Source: Bacteroidales bacterium (lineage in GTDB: Bacteria > Bacteroidota > Bacteroidia > Bacteroidales > JAIPAH01). Taken from it: a stretch of DNA of 61,372 bases. The position numbers were made by a program, and so were the translations under genes. The stretch's first letter is position 1, and each line of letters opens with the position of its first letter. The notes below the pieces were generated by a model, which saw only the letters and a list, made by a program, of their open reading frames with translations, was not told the origin of the DNA and made no database searches. Shown here piece by piece: positions 31,683 to 40,781 of this stretch. Location: positions 1 to 61,372 of the forward strand of contig JAIPBX010000005.1 of NCBI GenBank assembly GCA_021738485.1, written 5' to 3'.

Positions 31683-32542
31683 ATATTCACATTAAAGAGC
31701 GTATAATAAAAATGGGCCGGAACTTTATCAAAAACATAGCTATACCCAAAGGAATTGGTGCGGGGTTCAAAAGCTATATTTCTTACATACGTAAAAAGCA
31801 TTTCATATTCTTTTGAGAATTTTTTGATATTGCCCATAAGTCGCAAATCGACATCTTCCGGATTAAAACCCAATTGTTCCAGGACAAACAAAAGAAAATA
31901 AATAAAATCTTCAGGCGTAGAATAGTAAAAAGAGTTATAAAACCGTAACCCCTGGTCGTTAAGAATAATAATATCGAGATGCCAGTTCCTTACATTCAAA
32001 AACACCTTATTGGTCACATCTTTATTTTTATTGCTGATAATCAAACTCTCAATCAGTGGAGTAGAAAAATGATACAATGCAGCTTTTTTAAAGTTCCTGT
32101 CCACGCGATATTTCAAACAATCGGGGATTGAGTAAATCTGATAAGCTTCCACATTTTTAAGAAAATCAGAGCGGATTTGTTCATAGTTGGTCACTTTGTG
32201 ATTAAAGTTCAGGTAAAGACCTTTTTCGCTTCCATCAAAAAGAGGCTCCGGAACAAGTGTAGCCTTAGGCGATTCATATAAAATATAACTTTTATGAAAA
32301 CGGTTTTTCAACCAGGAATACTCTTCAAGCCACTGATCCAATTTTTTACAAAACTGGATACTTGTCTCCACCTCCTGTAGCGGAAATGTCTCCAGGGCCA
32401 GAAATTTTTTCAACTCCGCATCCAGTACGGAAAAAGAAAATCCATCCGGCGCAAGCTGGATGGATAATACATATCTGTCTGTTTTCGAATAATCTAAAGC
32501 TTCATCACGATATTTGAATGCCGGTGTGAACGTTTCATTCAT
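31670..32542 (-). CDS. DUF3822 family protein
   Basis: Sequence style and position upstream of rsmD (YDEALDYSKTDRYVLSIQL...; ILNDQGLRFYNSFYYSTPEDFIYFLLFVLEQLGFNP). Confidence 0.75.
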   Translation of the reverse strand: MNETFTPAFKYRDEALDYSKTDRYVLSIQLAPDGFSFSVLDAELKKFLALETFPLQEVETSIQFCKKLDQWLEEYSWLKNRFHKSYILYESPKATLVPEPLFDGSEKGLYLNFNHKVTNYEQIRSDFLKNVEAYQIYSIPDCLKYRVDRNFKKAALYHFSTPLIESLIISNKNKDVTNKVFLNVRNWHLDIIILNDQGLRFYNSFYYSTPEDFIYFLLFVLEQLGFNPEDVDLRLMGNIKKFSKEYEMLFTYVRNIAFEPRTNSFGYSYVFDKVPAHFYYTLFNVNICGL

Positions 32543-32551
32543 ATCATAATA

Positions 32552-33160
32552 TTATTCCCAATTCCCGTCAGTGTTACGTTCTTTTAAAGAACCAAACTTG
32601 AGGCCGGGATATCTGTCAATATCCTTACGCTGCTTAATCCTGTTCAAGATCAATTGCTCATCCATTCCTTTCAGAAAATCATTATAATGGGCTTTGACTT
32701 CGATCACATTCACTGCCACCCCACCTTTTTGAATGGTATCGGTTTGAATCTTGAATTTTTCTCCTTTTGAATAAGGAATTTCATCAATCTTTTCGGGTTT
32801 GAAATCCGACCTGTCTTTAAAAATAGAATCCTGAACATTCACATAATCAATGGTATCATTAATTGTTTTGGTATAGGTCGTGTCGGTTGGATCCTGAATG
32901 ATATTTACCACGGGTATTTCCCCTTTCTTGATAAAACTGATTAAGGAGTCAAAATCATCTGTATAAGTATCATTGATATCTTTATATGCGTTCTCGGCCG
33001 AACGAATATCTTTCAGATTTTGAATTACAACTTTTTCTCTACGCTGTCTTTCTTGCTTGAAGCGCACCGGATTCATAATACTTTCAACCACGAAATATGC
33101 CAGCAAAACAATTACTATGGTCAAAGCAATCTGGAGGACGGTTTTCAAAGTTTTATTCAT
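32552..33160 (-). CDS. Membrane-anchored hypothetical protein
   Basis: Single N-terminal TM segment and soluble domain; same operon direction as the DUF3822 gene. Confidence 0.7.
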   Translation of the reverse strand: MNKTLKTVLQIALTIVIVLLAYFVVESIMNPVRFKQERQRREKVVIQNLKDIRSAENAYKDINDTYTDDFDSLISFIKKGEIPVVNIIQDPTDTTYTKTINDTIDYVNVQDSIFKDRSDFKPEKIDEIPYSKGEKFKIQTDTIQKGGVAVNVIEVKAHYNDFLKGMDEQLILNRIKQRKDIDRYPGLKFGSLKERNTDGNWE

Positions 33161-33281
33161 TTCACTTGATTTTGTATGATTTACTGTATATTTTTTTCCT
33201 TTTGAATACGTGCAAATTTAAAATTTTTTTTTGTATGCCGTTGGACAACAATGTTTATTTAATATTTATATTCGTTTTAAA

Positions 33282-33749
33282 CTAAATACGGCTGTCATCA
33301 ATCATTTGATAATAATCCGGGAGTGATTCTATAAAATCAAAACGCTGCTTTCGGTAATCTACCCTTCCCCCGAAATGAGTCAGCCCATTAGTGACAAATA
33401 AATAGTCTACATGCAACTTCATGTTATAAACCGCTGCCTGATCAAAAGCCTTTTGGTTTATTCTCACATCCGGGGATTTACATTCGCTGAGCAGTACGGG
33501 CTTGTTCTTTTTTGAATATACAGCGATATCAAATCGTTTGGAAACACTCCCTATGGTAAAAGCTTTTTCGACAGCCATTAGGGTATAGGGGACCCCCAAA
33601 AAATTCGCGAAGTAATGGATTACATGCTGACGCACCCATTCCTCGGGTGTTAAGGTCACATACTTTCTTCGGACCCTATCCAGGATTTTCTCCTGCCCAT
33701 TTTCCTTTATAATATTGGCCTCAAAGTCAGGCAAATTCAAACGTTGCAT
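33282..33749 (-). CDS. Type I restriction HsdR N-terminal-like nuclease domain protein
   Basis: LTPEEWVRQHVIHYFANFLGVP...RFDIAVYSKKNKPVLLSECKSP, a PD-(D/E)xK-type core. Confidence 0.82.
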   Translation of the reverse strand: MQRLNLPDFEANIIKENGQEKILDRVRRKYVTLTPEEWVRQHVIHYFANFLGVPYTLMAVEKAFTIGSVSKRFDIAVYSKKNKPVLLSECKSPDVRINQKAFDQAAVYNMKLHVDYLFVTNGLTHFGGRVDYRKQRFDFIESLPDYYQMIDDSRI

Positions 33750-33813
33750 TTGGATGATATTATTTTAATGAATGAAAATAGTACAATTTCTTTAATTTTG
33801 TATAAAAAGCTCT

Positions 33814-34608
33814 ATGAAAACAAAAGCCCAAATAGTCAAGAATTGGTTGTTTCGATATACCGGCACACCTAACGAAGAATTTGGTAATTATATTCTTTTA
33901 ACGAATTTCAGTAATTATCTTAAGAAATTCGCTCAAATGGAAAATACAGAGATAAAAGGTTCGGATCGCCCTATGCCAAGTGCTACCTCAGGGAATATCA
34001 CGATAATTAATTATGGGATAGGAAGCGCCAACGCAGCCACTATTATGGATTTGCTCAGTGCCATAGCGCCTAAAGCCTGTTTGTTTCTGGGAAAATGTGG
34101 TGGGTTAAAAAAGAAAAACGATCTTGGCGACTTAATTCTACCCATTGCTGCTATCAGGGGAGAGGGAACCTCCAATGACTATTTTCCGATTGAAGTGCCG
34201 GCTCTTCCGGCCTTCAACCTTCAAAAGGCCATATCCACTTCTATCAGGAATAACAGACAAGACTACTGGACAGGGACAACCTATACCACCAACCGGAGAG
34301 TATGGGAACATGACGAGGAGTTTAAAGCCTACCTGCGGAAGATACGCGCGATGGCTATAGACATGGAAACAGCTACCATTTTCTCGGTGGGATTCGCCAA
34401 TAAAATCCCTACCGGTGCTTTACTCCTTGTATCCGACCAGCCGATGATTTCGAGTGGTGTAAAAACGGAAGAAAAAGACCGCATTGTGACGGAAAATTTT
34501 GTGGACAAACACCTCAAAATCGGCATTGATGCCCTGCAGCAACTTATTAATAACGGGCTTACCGTTAAGCATCTGAAATTTGACTTCGACCCGGATATTT
34601 TACAGTAA
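33814..34608 (+). CDS. amn: AMP nucleosidase
   Basis: INYGIGSANAATIMDLLSA, LGKCGGLKKKNDLGDLILPIAAIRGEGTS, AIDMETATIFSVG. TAATTTTG promoter-like site just upstream. Confidence 0.88.
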   Translation: MKTKAQIVKNWLFRYTGTPNEEFGNYILLTNFSNYLKKFAQMENTEIKGSDRPMPSATSGNITIINYGIGSANAATIMDLLSAIAPKACLFLGKCGGLKKKNDLGDLILPIAAIRGEGTSNDYFPIEVPALPAFNLQKAISTSIRNNRQDYWTGTTYTTNRRVWEHDEEFKAYLRKIRAMAIDMETATIFSVGFANKIPTGALLLVSDQPMISSGVKTEEKDRIVTENFVDKHLKIGIDALQQLINNGLTVKHLKFDFDPDILQ

Positions 34609-34611
34609 ACA

Positions 34612-35616
34612 TTGACCATGGACTACAAAGAAATCTTCAGCAATCTTCAAAAGAAAATCTATCATCCCATATATTTCCTTCATGGTGATGAGCCTTACTT
34701 TATTGATCTTATTTCGGATTACATAGAAAAAAATGTCCTCACTGCCGGGCAAAAGGAGTTCAACCAAATAGTTACCTACGGTAAAGACGTCAATGTATCA
34801 CAACTGATGAGCTTAACGCGGCAACTGCCGATTGGAGCACCCTACCAGGTAATTGTTGTAAAAGAAGCTCAGGATATCAGGGATATTGATAAACTGGAAA
34901 GCTACTTTGAAAACCCGGTAAGCTCTACTATTCTTGTCATTAATTATAAGCATAAAAAACCTGACAAACGAAAGAAATATTACCTGAAAGCGAAAGAAAA
35001 AGGGGTTGTGTTTGAATCCAAACCGGTATATGACAATAAAATACCGGGCTGGATCACCAATTACCTGAAGGAGAAAGGATATAACATCAATATTAAAAGC
35101 GCCCACCTTCTTAACGAGTTTCTTGGCAATGACTTAGGCAAAATCACTAATGAGGTGGATAAAATGCTTATTAATATTCCGGACAAAAAAGACATCACCG
35201 AAGAAGATGTGGAAAACAATGTGGGCATCAGTAAGGATTACAACATTTTTGAACTTCAGGATGCTCTGGGAGCCAGAAATACGGAGCATGTCAATAAAAT
35301 TATCAAATATTTCAGTGCCAACACTAAAGACTTCCCTGCCGTGCGTGTCATTACTTTGCTTTATTATTATTTCCAGAAAGTCTTTCTTCTGCATTTTATG
35401 AAAAGTCCTTCGGATAATGAAGTCGCATCAAAACTCGGCATCAACCCCTATTTTGCCAGAAAATACAAACAAGCCGCCCGGAATTACCCAACGAAAAAAC
35501 TGTCCGCCATTATCGGACTTTTACGGGAGTATGATCTGAAAGCCAAAGGGGTGAACAATGGCTCTACTTCCGATGGAGAATTAATGCGGGAGATGATTTT
35601 TAAAATCATGTATTGA
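34612..35616 (+). CDS. holA: DNA polymerase III delta subunit
   Basis: PIYFLHGDEPYFIDLISDYIE...NEVDKMLINIP...YDLKAKGVNNGSTSDGELMREMIFKI. Confidence 0.88.
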   Translation: MTMDYKEIFSNLQKKIYHPIYFLHGDEPYFIDLISDYIEKNVLTAGQKEFNQIVTYGKDVNVSQLMSLTRQLPIGAPYQVIVVKEAQDIRDIDKLESYFENPVSSTILVINYKHKKPDKRKKYYLKAKEKGVVFESKPVYDNKIPGWITNYLKEKGYNINIKSAHLLNEFLGNDLGKITNEVDKMLINIPDKKDITEEDVENNVGISKDYNIFELQDALGARNTEHVNKIIKYFSANTKDFPAVRVITLLYYYFQKVFLLHFMKSPSDNEVASKLGINPYFARKYKQAARNYPTKKLSAIIGLLREYDLKAKGVNNGSTSDGELMREMIFKIMY

Positions 35617-37387
35617 CCTTGTTATTCTCGTAAATTTCATCAATCAGGTCAGCATACTTTTCATAAAGCACCCGCCGTTTGAGCTTGAGCGTCGGCGATA
35701 ATTCGCCGGTTTCTATTCCCCATTGATCCGCCAGCAGTCTGAAACGTTTGATTTTCTGGATATGATCGAGTTCTTCGTTCAATTCATCCACCTCCCGCTG
35801 GTACCGGTCAATGATCCGCTGTTGGTTTATCATCTCTTCATCAGAACTATAAGAAATATGCTTTACCTTACACCAGGAGCGCAAGTGATAAAAATTAGGC
35901 ACGATAAGAGCGGCTGTAAAACGCTGTCCTTCGCCGATTGCCAACACATTTTCAATAAAAGGAGACTCTTTCAATTTGCTTTCAATCACTTGCGGAGCAA
36001 TATATTTTCCACCGGAGGTTTTAAACATCTCCTTTTTCCTGTCCGTAATTTTCAAATACTTGCCGTCTTCAAAATGACCTACATCGCCGGTATGAAACCA
36101 ACCCTCCGAGTCGATGACTTCCCTCGTTAATTCGGGATGGCGATAATAGCCCTTCATCACATTAGGGCCTTTACATAAAATCTCCCCATCCTGCGCAATC
36201 CTCACCTTAACCCCCTGGAGTACGGGACCTACTGTCCCGATTTTCACACCTCCCGGTTCGTTGGAGGTCACGGCAATAACGGGCGAGGTTTCGGTGGCTC
36301 CATAACCTTCAAAAATCCGGATGCCGGCAGCCCAGAAGGTTCGGGCTAAATTAGACTGTAGCGTGGCCCCCCCGGAAACAATAATTTGAACGTTGTTACC
36401 AAGTCCTTCACGCCATTTTTTAAATATCAGTATATTAGCAATCTTCAACTTTAGCTTGTACCATAGGCTCAGCTTCTTGTGGTGGTCAAACTTTTGGGCC
36501 ACGCGAATAGCCCAGTAAAATATAATCTTAATAGGAAGAGGCTGATTCCGTCCTTTATCGACGATTTTATCATACGTCTTTTCCAAAACCCGCGGCACGG
36601 CACAAAATATCCCGGGTTTCACCTCTTTTAGATTATCCCCTAATTTATCGATGGATTCGGCATAATAAATTGCCAGGCCATTGTATTGATATACGTAGGT
36701 AAGCATTCGCTCATACACGTGACACAGGGGAAGGAAGCTGAGGGCCGTGTCAACCTGTTCCCGCTCAAGGATTTTGGATGCGCCTTTGACATTGCTAAGG
36801 AAATTGTGATGTGTCAGCATAACTCCCTTGGGGCGAGCCGTCGTCCCCGATGTATAGATTATCGTGGCCACATCATAGGGACCAATCTTATTACGGAGTT
36901 CATCAATTTTATCTTGCTGAACCGGTGTTCCCAAATCATATAACTCCCGAAAATTAGAGAGGCCTTCTACGGGTTCAATAGTGAATATATGCTCGATTTC
37001 ATCACCGAGAGCGGGCTTGATTTTCTCATAAATCGCTCTTTCGGAAACGATAACAATCTTTATTTCCGCCTCCGTAAATATGTGTTTGTAATTATCAAGA
37101 CTAATAGTGGGGTAAATCGGAACTTGTATAGCCCCAATCTGCAACAAGGCCATATCCGTAAAATTCCATTCCGGGCTGTTGTTAATTATGGTAGCTACAT
37201 TATCTCCGGGTTTTACGCCGAGCCGAAGAAAAGCAGTGCTCAATCTGTTGACATTTTCAACATATTCTTTAGCCGTATAACTTTTCCAGACCCCATTTTC
37301 TTTATATCCGAGGACGGCTTCCTGTTCTTTGTAAGTGGTTTTGTAAAGATCTATAAGATCAAAAATTCGGGTTACTTCATTATTCAT
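35606..37387 (-). CDS. Long-chain fatty acid--CoA ligase (AMP-dependent synthetase)
   Basis: IIYTSGTTARPKGVMLTHHN, GYGATETSPVIAV, GWFHTGDVGHFEDGKYLKITDRKKEMFKTSGGKY. Confidence 0.94.
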   Translation of the reverse strand: MNNEVTRIFDLIDLYKTTYKEQEAVLGYKENGVWKSYTAKEYVENVNRLSTAFLRLGVKPGDNVATIINNSPEWNFTDMALLQIGAIQVPIYPTISLDNYKHIFTEAEIKIVIVSERAIYEKIKPALGDEIEHIFTIEPVEGLSNFRELYDLGTPVQQDKIDELRNKIGPYDVATIIYTSGTTARPKGVMLTHHNFLSNVKGASKILEREQVDTALSFLPLCHVYERMLTYVYQYNGLAIYYAESIDKLGDNLKEVKPGIFCAVPRVLEKTYDKIVDKGRNQPLPIKIIFYWAIRVAQKFDHHKKLSLWYKLKLKIANILIFKKWREGLGNNVQIIVSGGATLQSNLARTFWAAGIRIFEGYGATETSPVIAVTSNEPGGVKIGTVGPVLQGVKVRIAQDGEILCKGPNVMKGYYRHPELTREVIDSEGWFHTGDVGHFEDGKYLKITDRKKEMFKTSGGKYIAPQVIESKLKESPFIENVLAIGEGQRFTAALIVPNFYHLRSWCKVKHISYSSDEEMINQQRIIDRYQREVDELNEELDHIQKIKRFRLLADQWGIETGELSPTLKLKRRVLYEKYADLIDEIYENNKVNT

Positions 37388-39237
37388 TGCTTCCGGTTAT
37401 TTGAATAAATTTCATCAATTAAAGGTCTGTATTTATTGCATATAAAATCCCGCTTCAGCTTCATTGAAGGCGTCAACTCCCCTTCCTGCACCGACCATTC
37501 ATGGTCGATAATACGAAACTTTCGGATTTTCTCAGTATCCCCAAAATCCTCATTGTAACTATCAATTTCCCGCTGGATCCGTTTTCTTATCTCCTTTTTC
37601 TGAGCCATGTCCTTATTCTTGGTATATTCTATGCCCTTTTTCCGGCACCAATTTTTCAGATGCTCAAAGTCGGGGACAATAAGAGCACCGGCAAATTTCT
37701 GGTTTTCTCCCACTACCAGCACCGAATCAATAAAAGGAGATTCTTTCACTTTATTTTCAATATGTTCGGGGGAGATATACTTGCCAAAAGAAGTTTTAAA
37801 TATCGCTTTTTTCCGGCCGGTTATCTTAAGCTGTCCCTGGGGTTCGAGATGGCCGATATCGCCGGTATGAAACCATCCCTCTTTATCAATTACTTCATCT
37901 GTCATTTCCGGTGCTTTATAATACCCTTTCATGACATTAGGACCTTTAAAAAGTATTTCCCCATCGTCATCGATTTTTACCTGCGTTTTTTTAAGCGGAG
38001 GCCCAACGGTACCAAACTTCAGCCCTCCTTGTTCGAGGTGGCTAACTGCAATGACCGGTGACGTTTCGGTTAAGCCATAGCCTTCCAGCACAGGTATACC
38101 GGCGGCCCAAAAGCTCCTGGAGAGGCGCTCCTGCAAGGCAGCCCCGCCCGATACCAATACTTTCATCCGGTTGCCCATTGCTTCCCGCCATTTTTTAAAC
38201 ACCAATTTATCAGCCAGGCGAAGCTGAAAGTGATACCACCGGCCGTTCGCTCCTCCGAATTCGTAGCGCAAACCTAAATGAATCGCCCAGAAAAAAATCT
38301 GCTTTTTGATTCCTTTCATTTTACGGCCCTTCATAACGATACGGTCATAAATCTTCTCAAGCAAACGGGGCACCGTCGTCATAATATGGGGTTGTACATG
38401 CTGAATATCGCGGGTGATAGTGCCGATATTCTCCGCATAATAGATCGAGAGGCCTTTGTACTGGTAAAAATAATTGAGCATGCGCTCATAAACATGACAT
38501 AAAGGCAGATAGCTTAACGCCGTATCTCTTTCGTCGATAGGAGGTATATCCTTAACCCCCTCCACGTTGCTCAGGATATTACGGTGCGATAACATCACTC
38601 CTTTTGGGAAACCGGTAGTGCCGGAAGTATAAATCAGGGTAGCCAGGTCATCAGGTTGAATAGCCGCTTTCCTGGCTTTTATCACATCCTGATGGTTATA
38701 CCCCTCCCCTTTTTGGATAAGGTCATTTATTGATGTTTGCCCTTCTATTGGAGGAAAAGTATAAACAGCTTCGACAGAAGGCACCTGAGGACGTATACGT
38801 TCCACCTTTCGCAACAATTCCGGGGTACCTACAAAGACAAATTTCACTTCAGCGTGATTGAGTATATACTTATAATCCGACTCGCTAATTGTAGGATAAA
38901 CAGGAACATGCACAGCTCCTACCGCCATGATAGCCATATCCAGAAAGTTCCACTGCGGCCGGTTATTGGCTATGGAGGCGATTTTATCCCCGGGCTCAAC
39001 GGCATGCTCTATAAAAAAATTGCTTACATGCTCAACGGCCTCTTTGTAATAGGAAGAGCTATATGTCTCCCATTGGTTGTTCTCTACTCCGGCAAATAAA
39101 TCTGTCTTTTGTGGATAATTTTCCCAGACAAAATCAACCAAGTCGAATAATCTTTGAATGACCATTGTTTTATTAGTTAATTGAACTACAAACAAATAAA
39201 ATCGCTCTCCGTTCATTTCTATGTGACAAACCGGCAA
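37384..39237 (-). CDS. Long-chain fatty acid--CoA ligase, tandem paralogue
   Basis: LIYTSGTTGFPKGVMLSHRN, GYGLTETSPVIAVSH, GWFHTGDIGHLEPQGQLKITGRKKAIFKTSFGKY. ATG overlaps the next gene by 4 nt. Confidence 0.94.
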   Translation of the reverse strand: MPVCHIEMNGERFYLFVVQLTNKTMVIQRLFDLVDFVWENYPQKTDLFAGVENNQWETYSSSYYKEAVEHVSNFFIEHAVEPGDKIASIANNRPQWNFLDMAIMAVGAVHVPVYPTISESDYKYILNHAEVKFVFVGTPELLRKVERIRPQVPSVEAVYTFPPIEGQTSINDLIQKGEGYNHQDVIKARKAAIQPDDLATLIYTSGTTGFPKGVMLSHRNILSNVEGVKDIPPIDERDTALSYLPLCHVYERMLNYFYQYKGLSIYYAENIGTITRDIQHVQPHIMTTVPRLLEKIYDRIVMKGRKMKGIKKQIFFWAIHLGLRYEFGGANGRWYHFQLRLADKLVFKKWREAMGNRMKVLVSGGAALQERLSRSFWAAGIPVLEGYGLTETSPVIAVSHLEQGGLKFGTVGPPLKKTQVKIDDDGEILFKGPNVMKGYYKAPEMTDEVIDKEGWFHTGDIGHLEPQGQLKITGRKKAIFKTSFGKYISPEHIENKVKESPFIDSVLVVGENQKFAGALIVPDFEHLKNWCRKKGIEYTKNKDMAQKKEIRKRIQREIDSYNEDFGDTEKIRKFRIIDHEWSVQEGELTPSMKLKRDFICNKYRPLIDEIYSNNRKQ

Positions 39238-39292
39238 TCTTTCTGCTGCAGCGGATTGGTTTTAGTTTTTATAACCAAGAGCTTCCTGTTTA

Positions 39293-40048
39293 CTATATAT
39301 TCTTTATAAAAGAGTTTGCCTGAACTGTGGGCGTTATTTCGATGTCATTCAAAGTAACATGGTCAGGCAGAGTCGTAGCGTAATAAGCCACTTCTGCCAC
39401 ATCCTCGGGCCTCAGGGGCTGGTACCCTTCATATACTTTCGACGCTTTTTCTTCATCACCTTTAAAACGTACCAGGGAAAACTCTGTTTCCACCAATCCG
39501 GGCCTTATCTGTGTCACCCTGATACCATAGGGAAGTAAATCAGTTCTCATGGCCTTGGACAATGAGTCGACGGCATGTTTTGATGCACAGTAAACATGCC
39601 CTTTCGGATAGGTTTGTTTCCCCGCAATAGAACCGATATTGATGATATGCCCTTTCTTACGCCCGGTCATAAGCGGCATAATTTTCCGGGAAATATAGAG
39701 AAGCCCCTTCACATTGGTATCAATCATCTGTTCCCAATCCTCTATTTTGGCTTCATGAATCGGGTCCAGACCTGCGGCAAGTCCGGCATTGTTAATAAGC
39801 ACATCAATATTTTTCCATTCTTCCGGGAGGCTCTCCACGGCCTCTTCCACGGCCTGCCTCTCGCGAATATCAAAATTCAGTGCCGTAACCTCTGCCTGAT
39901 GTTCGTGTCTAATTCTTTCGGTCATCGCATCAAGCCTCTCTTTTCGTCTTCCGGTAACGATAAGCCGGCAACCTTCTTTTGCAAATCTGTCTGCCATAGC
40001 AGCACCAATACCTGCTGTAGCTCCTGTAACGAGTACTGTTTTTTTCAT
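39293..40048 (-). CDS. SDR-family NAD(P)-dependent oxidoreductase (YdfG-like)
   Basis: VTGATAGIGAAMADRF, LINNAGLAAG, YCASKHAVDSLSKAMR. Confidence 0.93.
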   Translation of the reverse strand: MKKTVLVTGATAGIGAAMADRFAKEGCRLIVTGRRKERLDAMTERIRHEHQAEVTALNFDIRERQAVEEAVESLPEEWKNIDVLINNAGLAAGLDPIHEAKIEDWEQMIDTNVKGLLYISRKIMPLMTGRKKGHIINIGSIAGKQTYPKGHVYCASKHAVDSLSKAMRTDLLPYGIRVTQIRPGLVETEFSLVRFKGDEEKASKVYEGYQPLRPEDVAEVAYYATTLPDHVTLNDIEITPTVQANSFIKNI

Positions 40049-40051
40049 AAG

Positions 40052-40756
40052 CTATATTGTTTCTAATGCAAGTTTCATCATATTATCAAAAGCTGTTTCA
40101 CGATCATCGGGCGAAGCATGTTCCCCTGTCACCAGGTTATCACTTACCGTAAGAATGGACAAGGTATCCACTTCATGGCGGGCCCCCAGCGAATACAAAG
40201 CGGCTGTTTCCATCTCCACTGCCAGTATCCCGTACTCTATCCACTTCTTGTAATACTCCACCGGATTTTCCTCCACATAGAAGTGGTCGCTGGTTAACAC
40301 ATTTCCGACGGCATGCGGTAAATCTTTTTTACGGCAATCCTCCTCGGCCTTTCTCAGAAGATAGTAATCGGCAAGATTGGAAAAGTCAGCCCCTCCAAAG
40401 ACCGGGCGATTCATCGCCGAATCGGTAGATGCCCCCATGGCCAGGATAATATTTTTTACCTTAACATCCGCCTGAAAACTACCGCACGTTCCTATCCGGA
40501 TTAAACTATTTGCTTTATAAAAATTAATCAGCTCATACGCATAGATGCTCATCGACGGCATTCCCATTCCGGAACCCTGAACGGAAATCCTTTTACCGTC
40601 GTAGGTCCCTGTATATCCGAGCATATTCCGCACACGATTGTAGCATACAGCATTTTCCAGGTAATTCTTGGCTATGTATTGAGCCCGAAGTGGATCGCCG
40701 GCCAGAAGAACCTTTTCGGCCACGTCTTCTTGTTTTGCTTCGTTATGGATACTCAT
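40052..40756 (-). CDS. deoD: Purine-nucleoside phosphorylase DeoD-type
   Basis: LLAGDPLRAQYIAKNYLENAVCYNRVRNMLGYTGTYDGKRISVQGSGMGMPSMSIYAYEL; VEMETAALYSLG. Confidence 0.95.
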   Translation of the reverse strand: MSIHNEAKQEDVAEKVLLAGDPLRAQYIAKNYLENAVCYNRVRNMLGYTGTYDGKRISVQGSGMGMPSMSIYAYELINFYKANSLIRIGTCGSFQADVKVKNIILAMGASTDSAMNRPVFGGADFSNLADYYLLRKAEEDCRKKDLPHAVGNVLTSDHFYVEENPVEYYKKWIEYGILAVEMETAALYSLGARHEVDTLSILTVSDNLVTGEHASPDDRETAFDNMMKLALETI

Positions 40757-40781
40757 ATAAAATTAGGTTGATTTATAAAAC

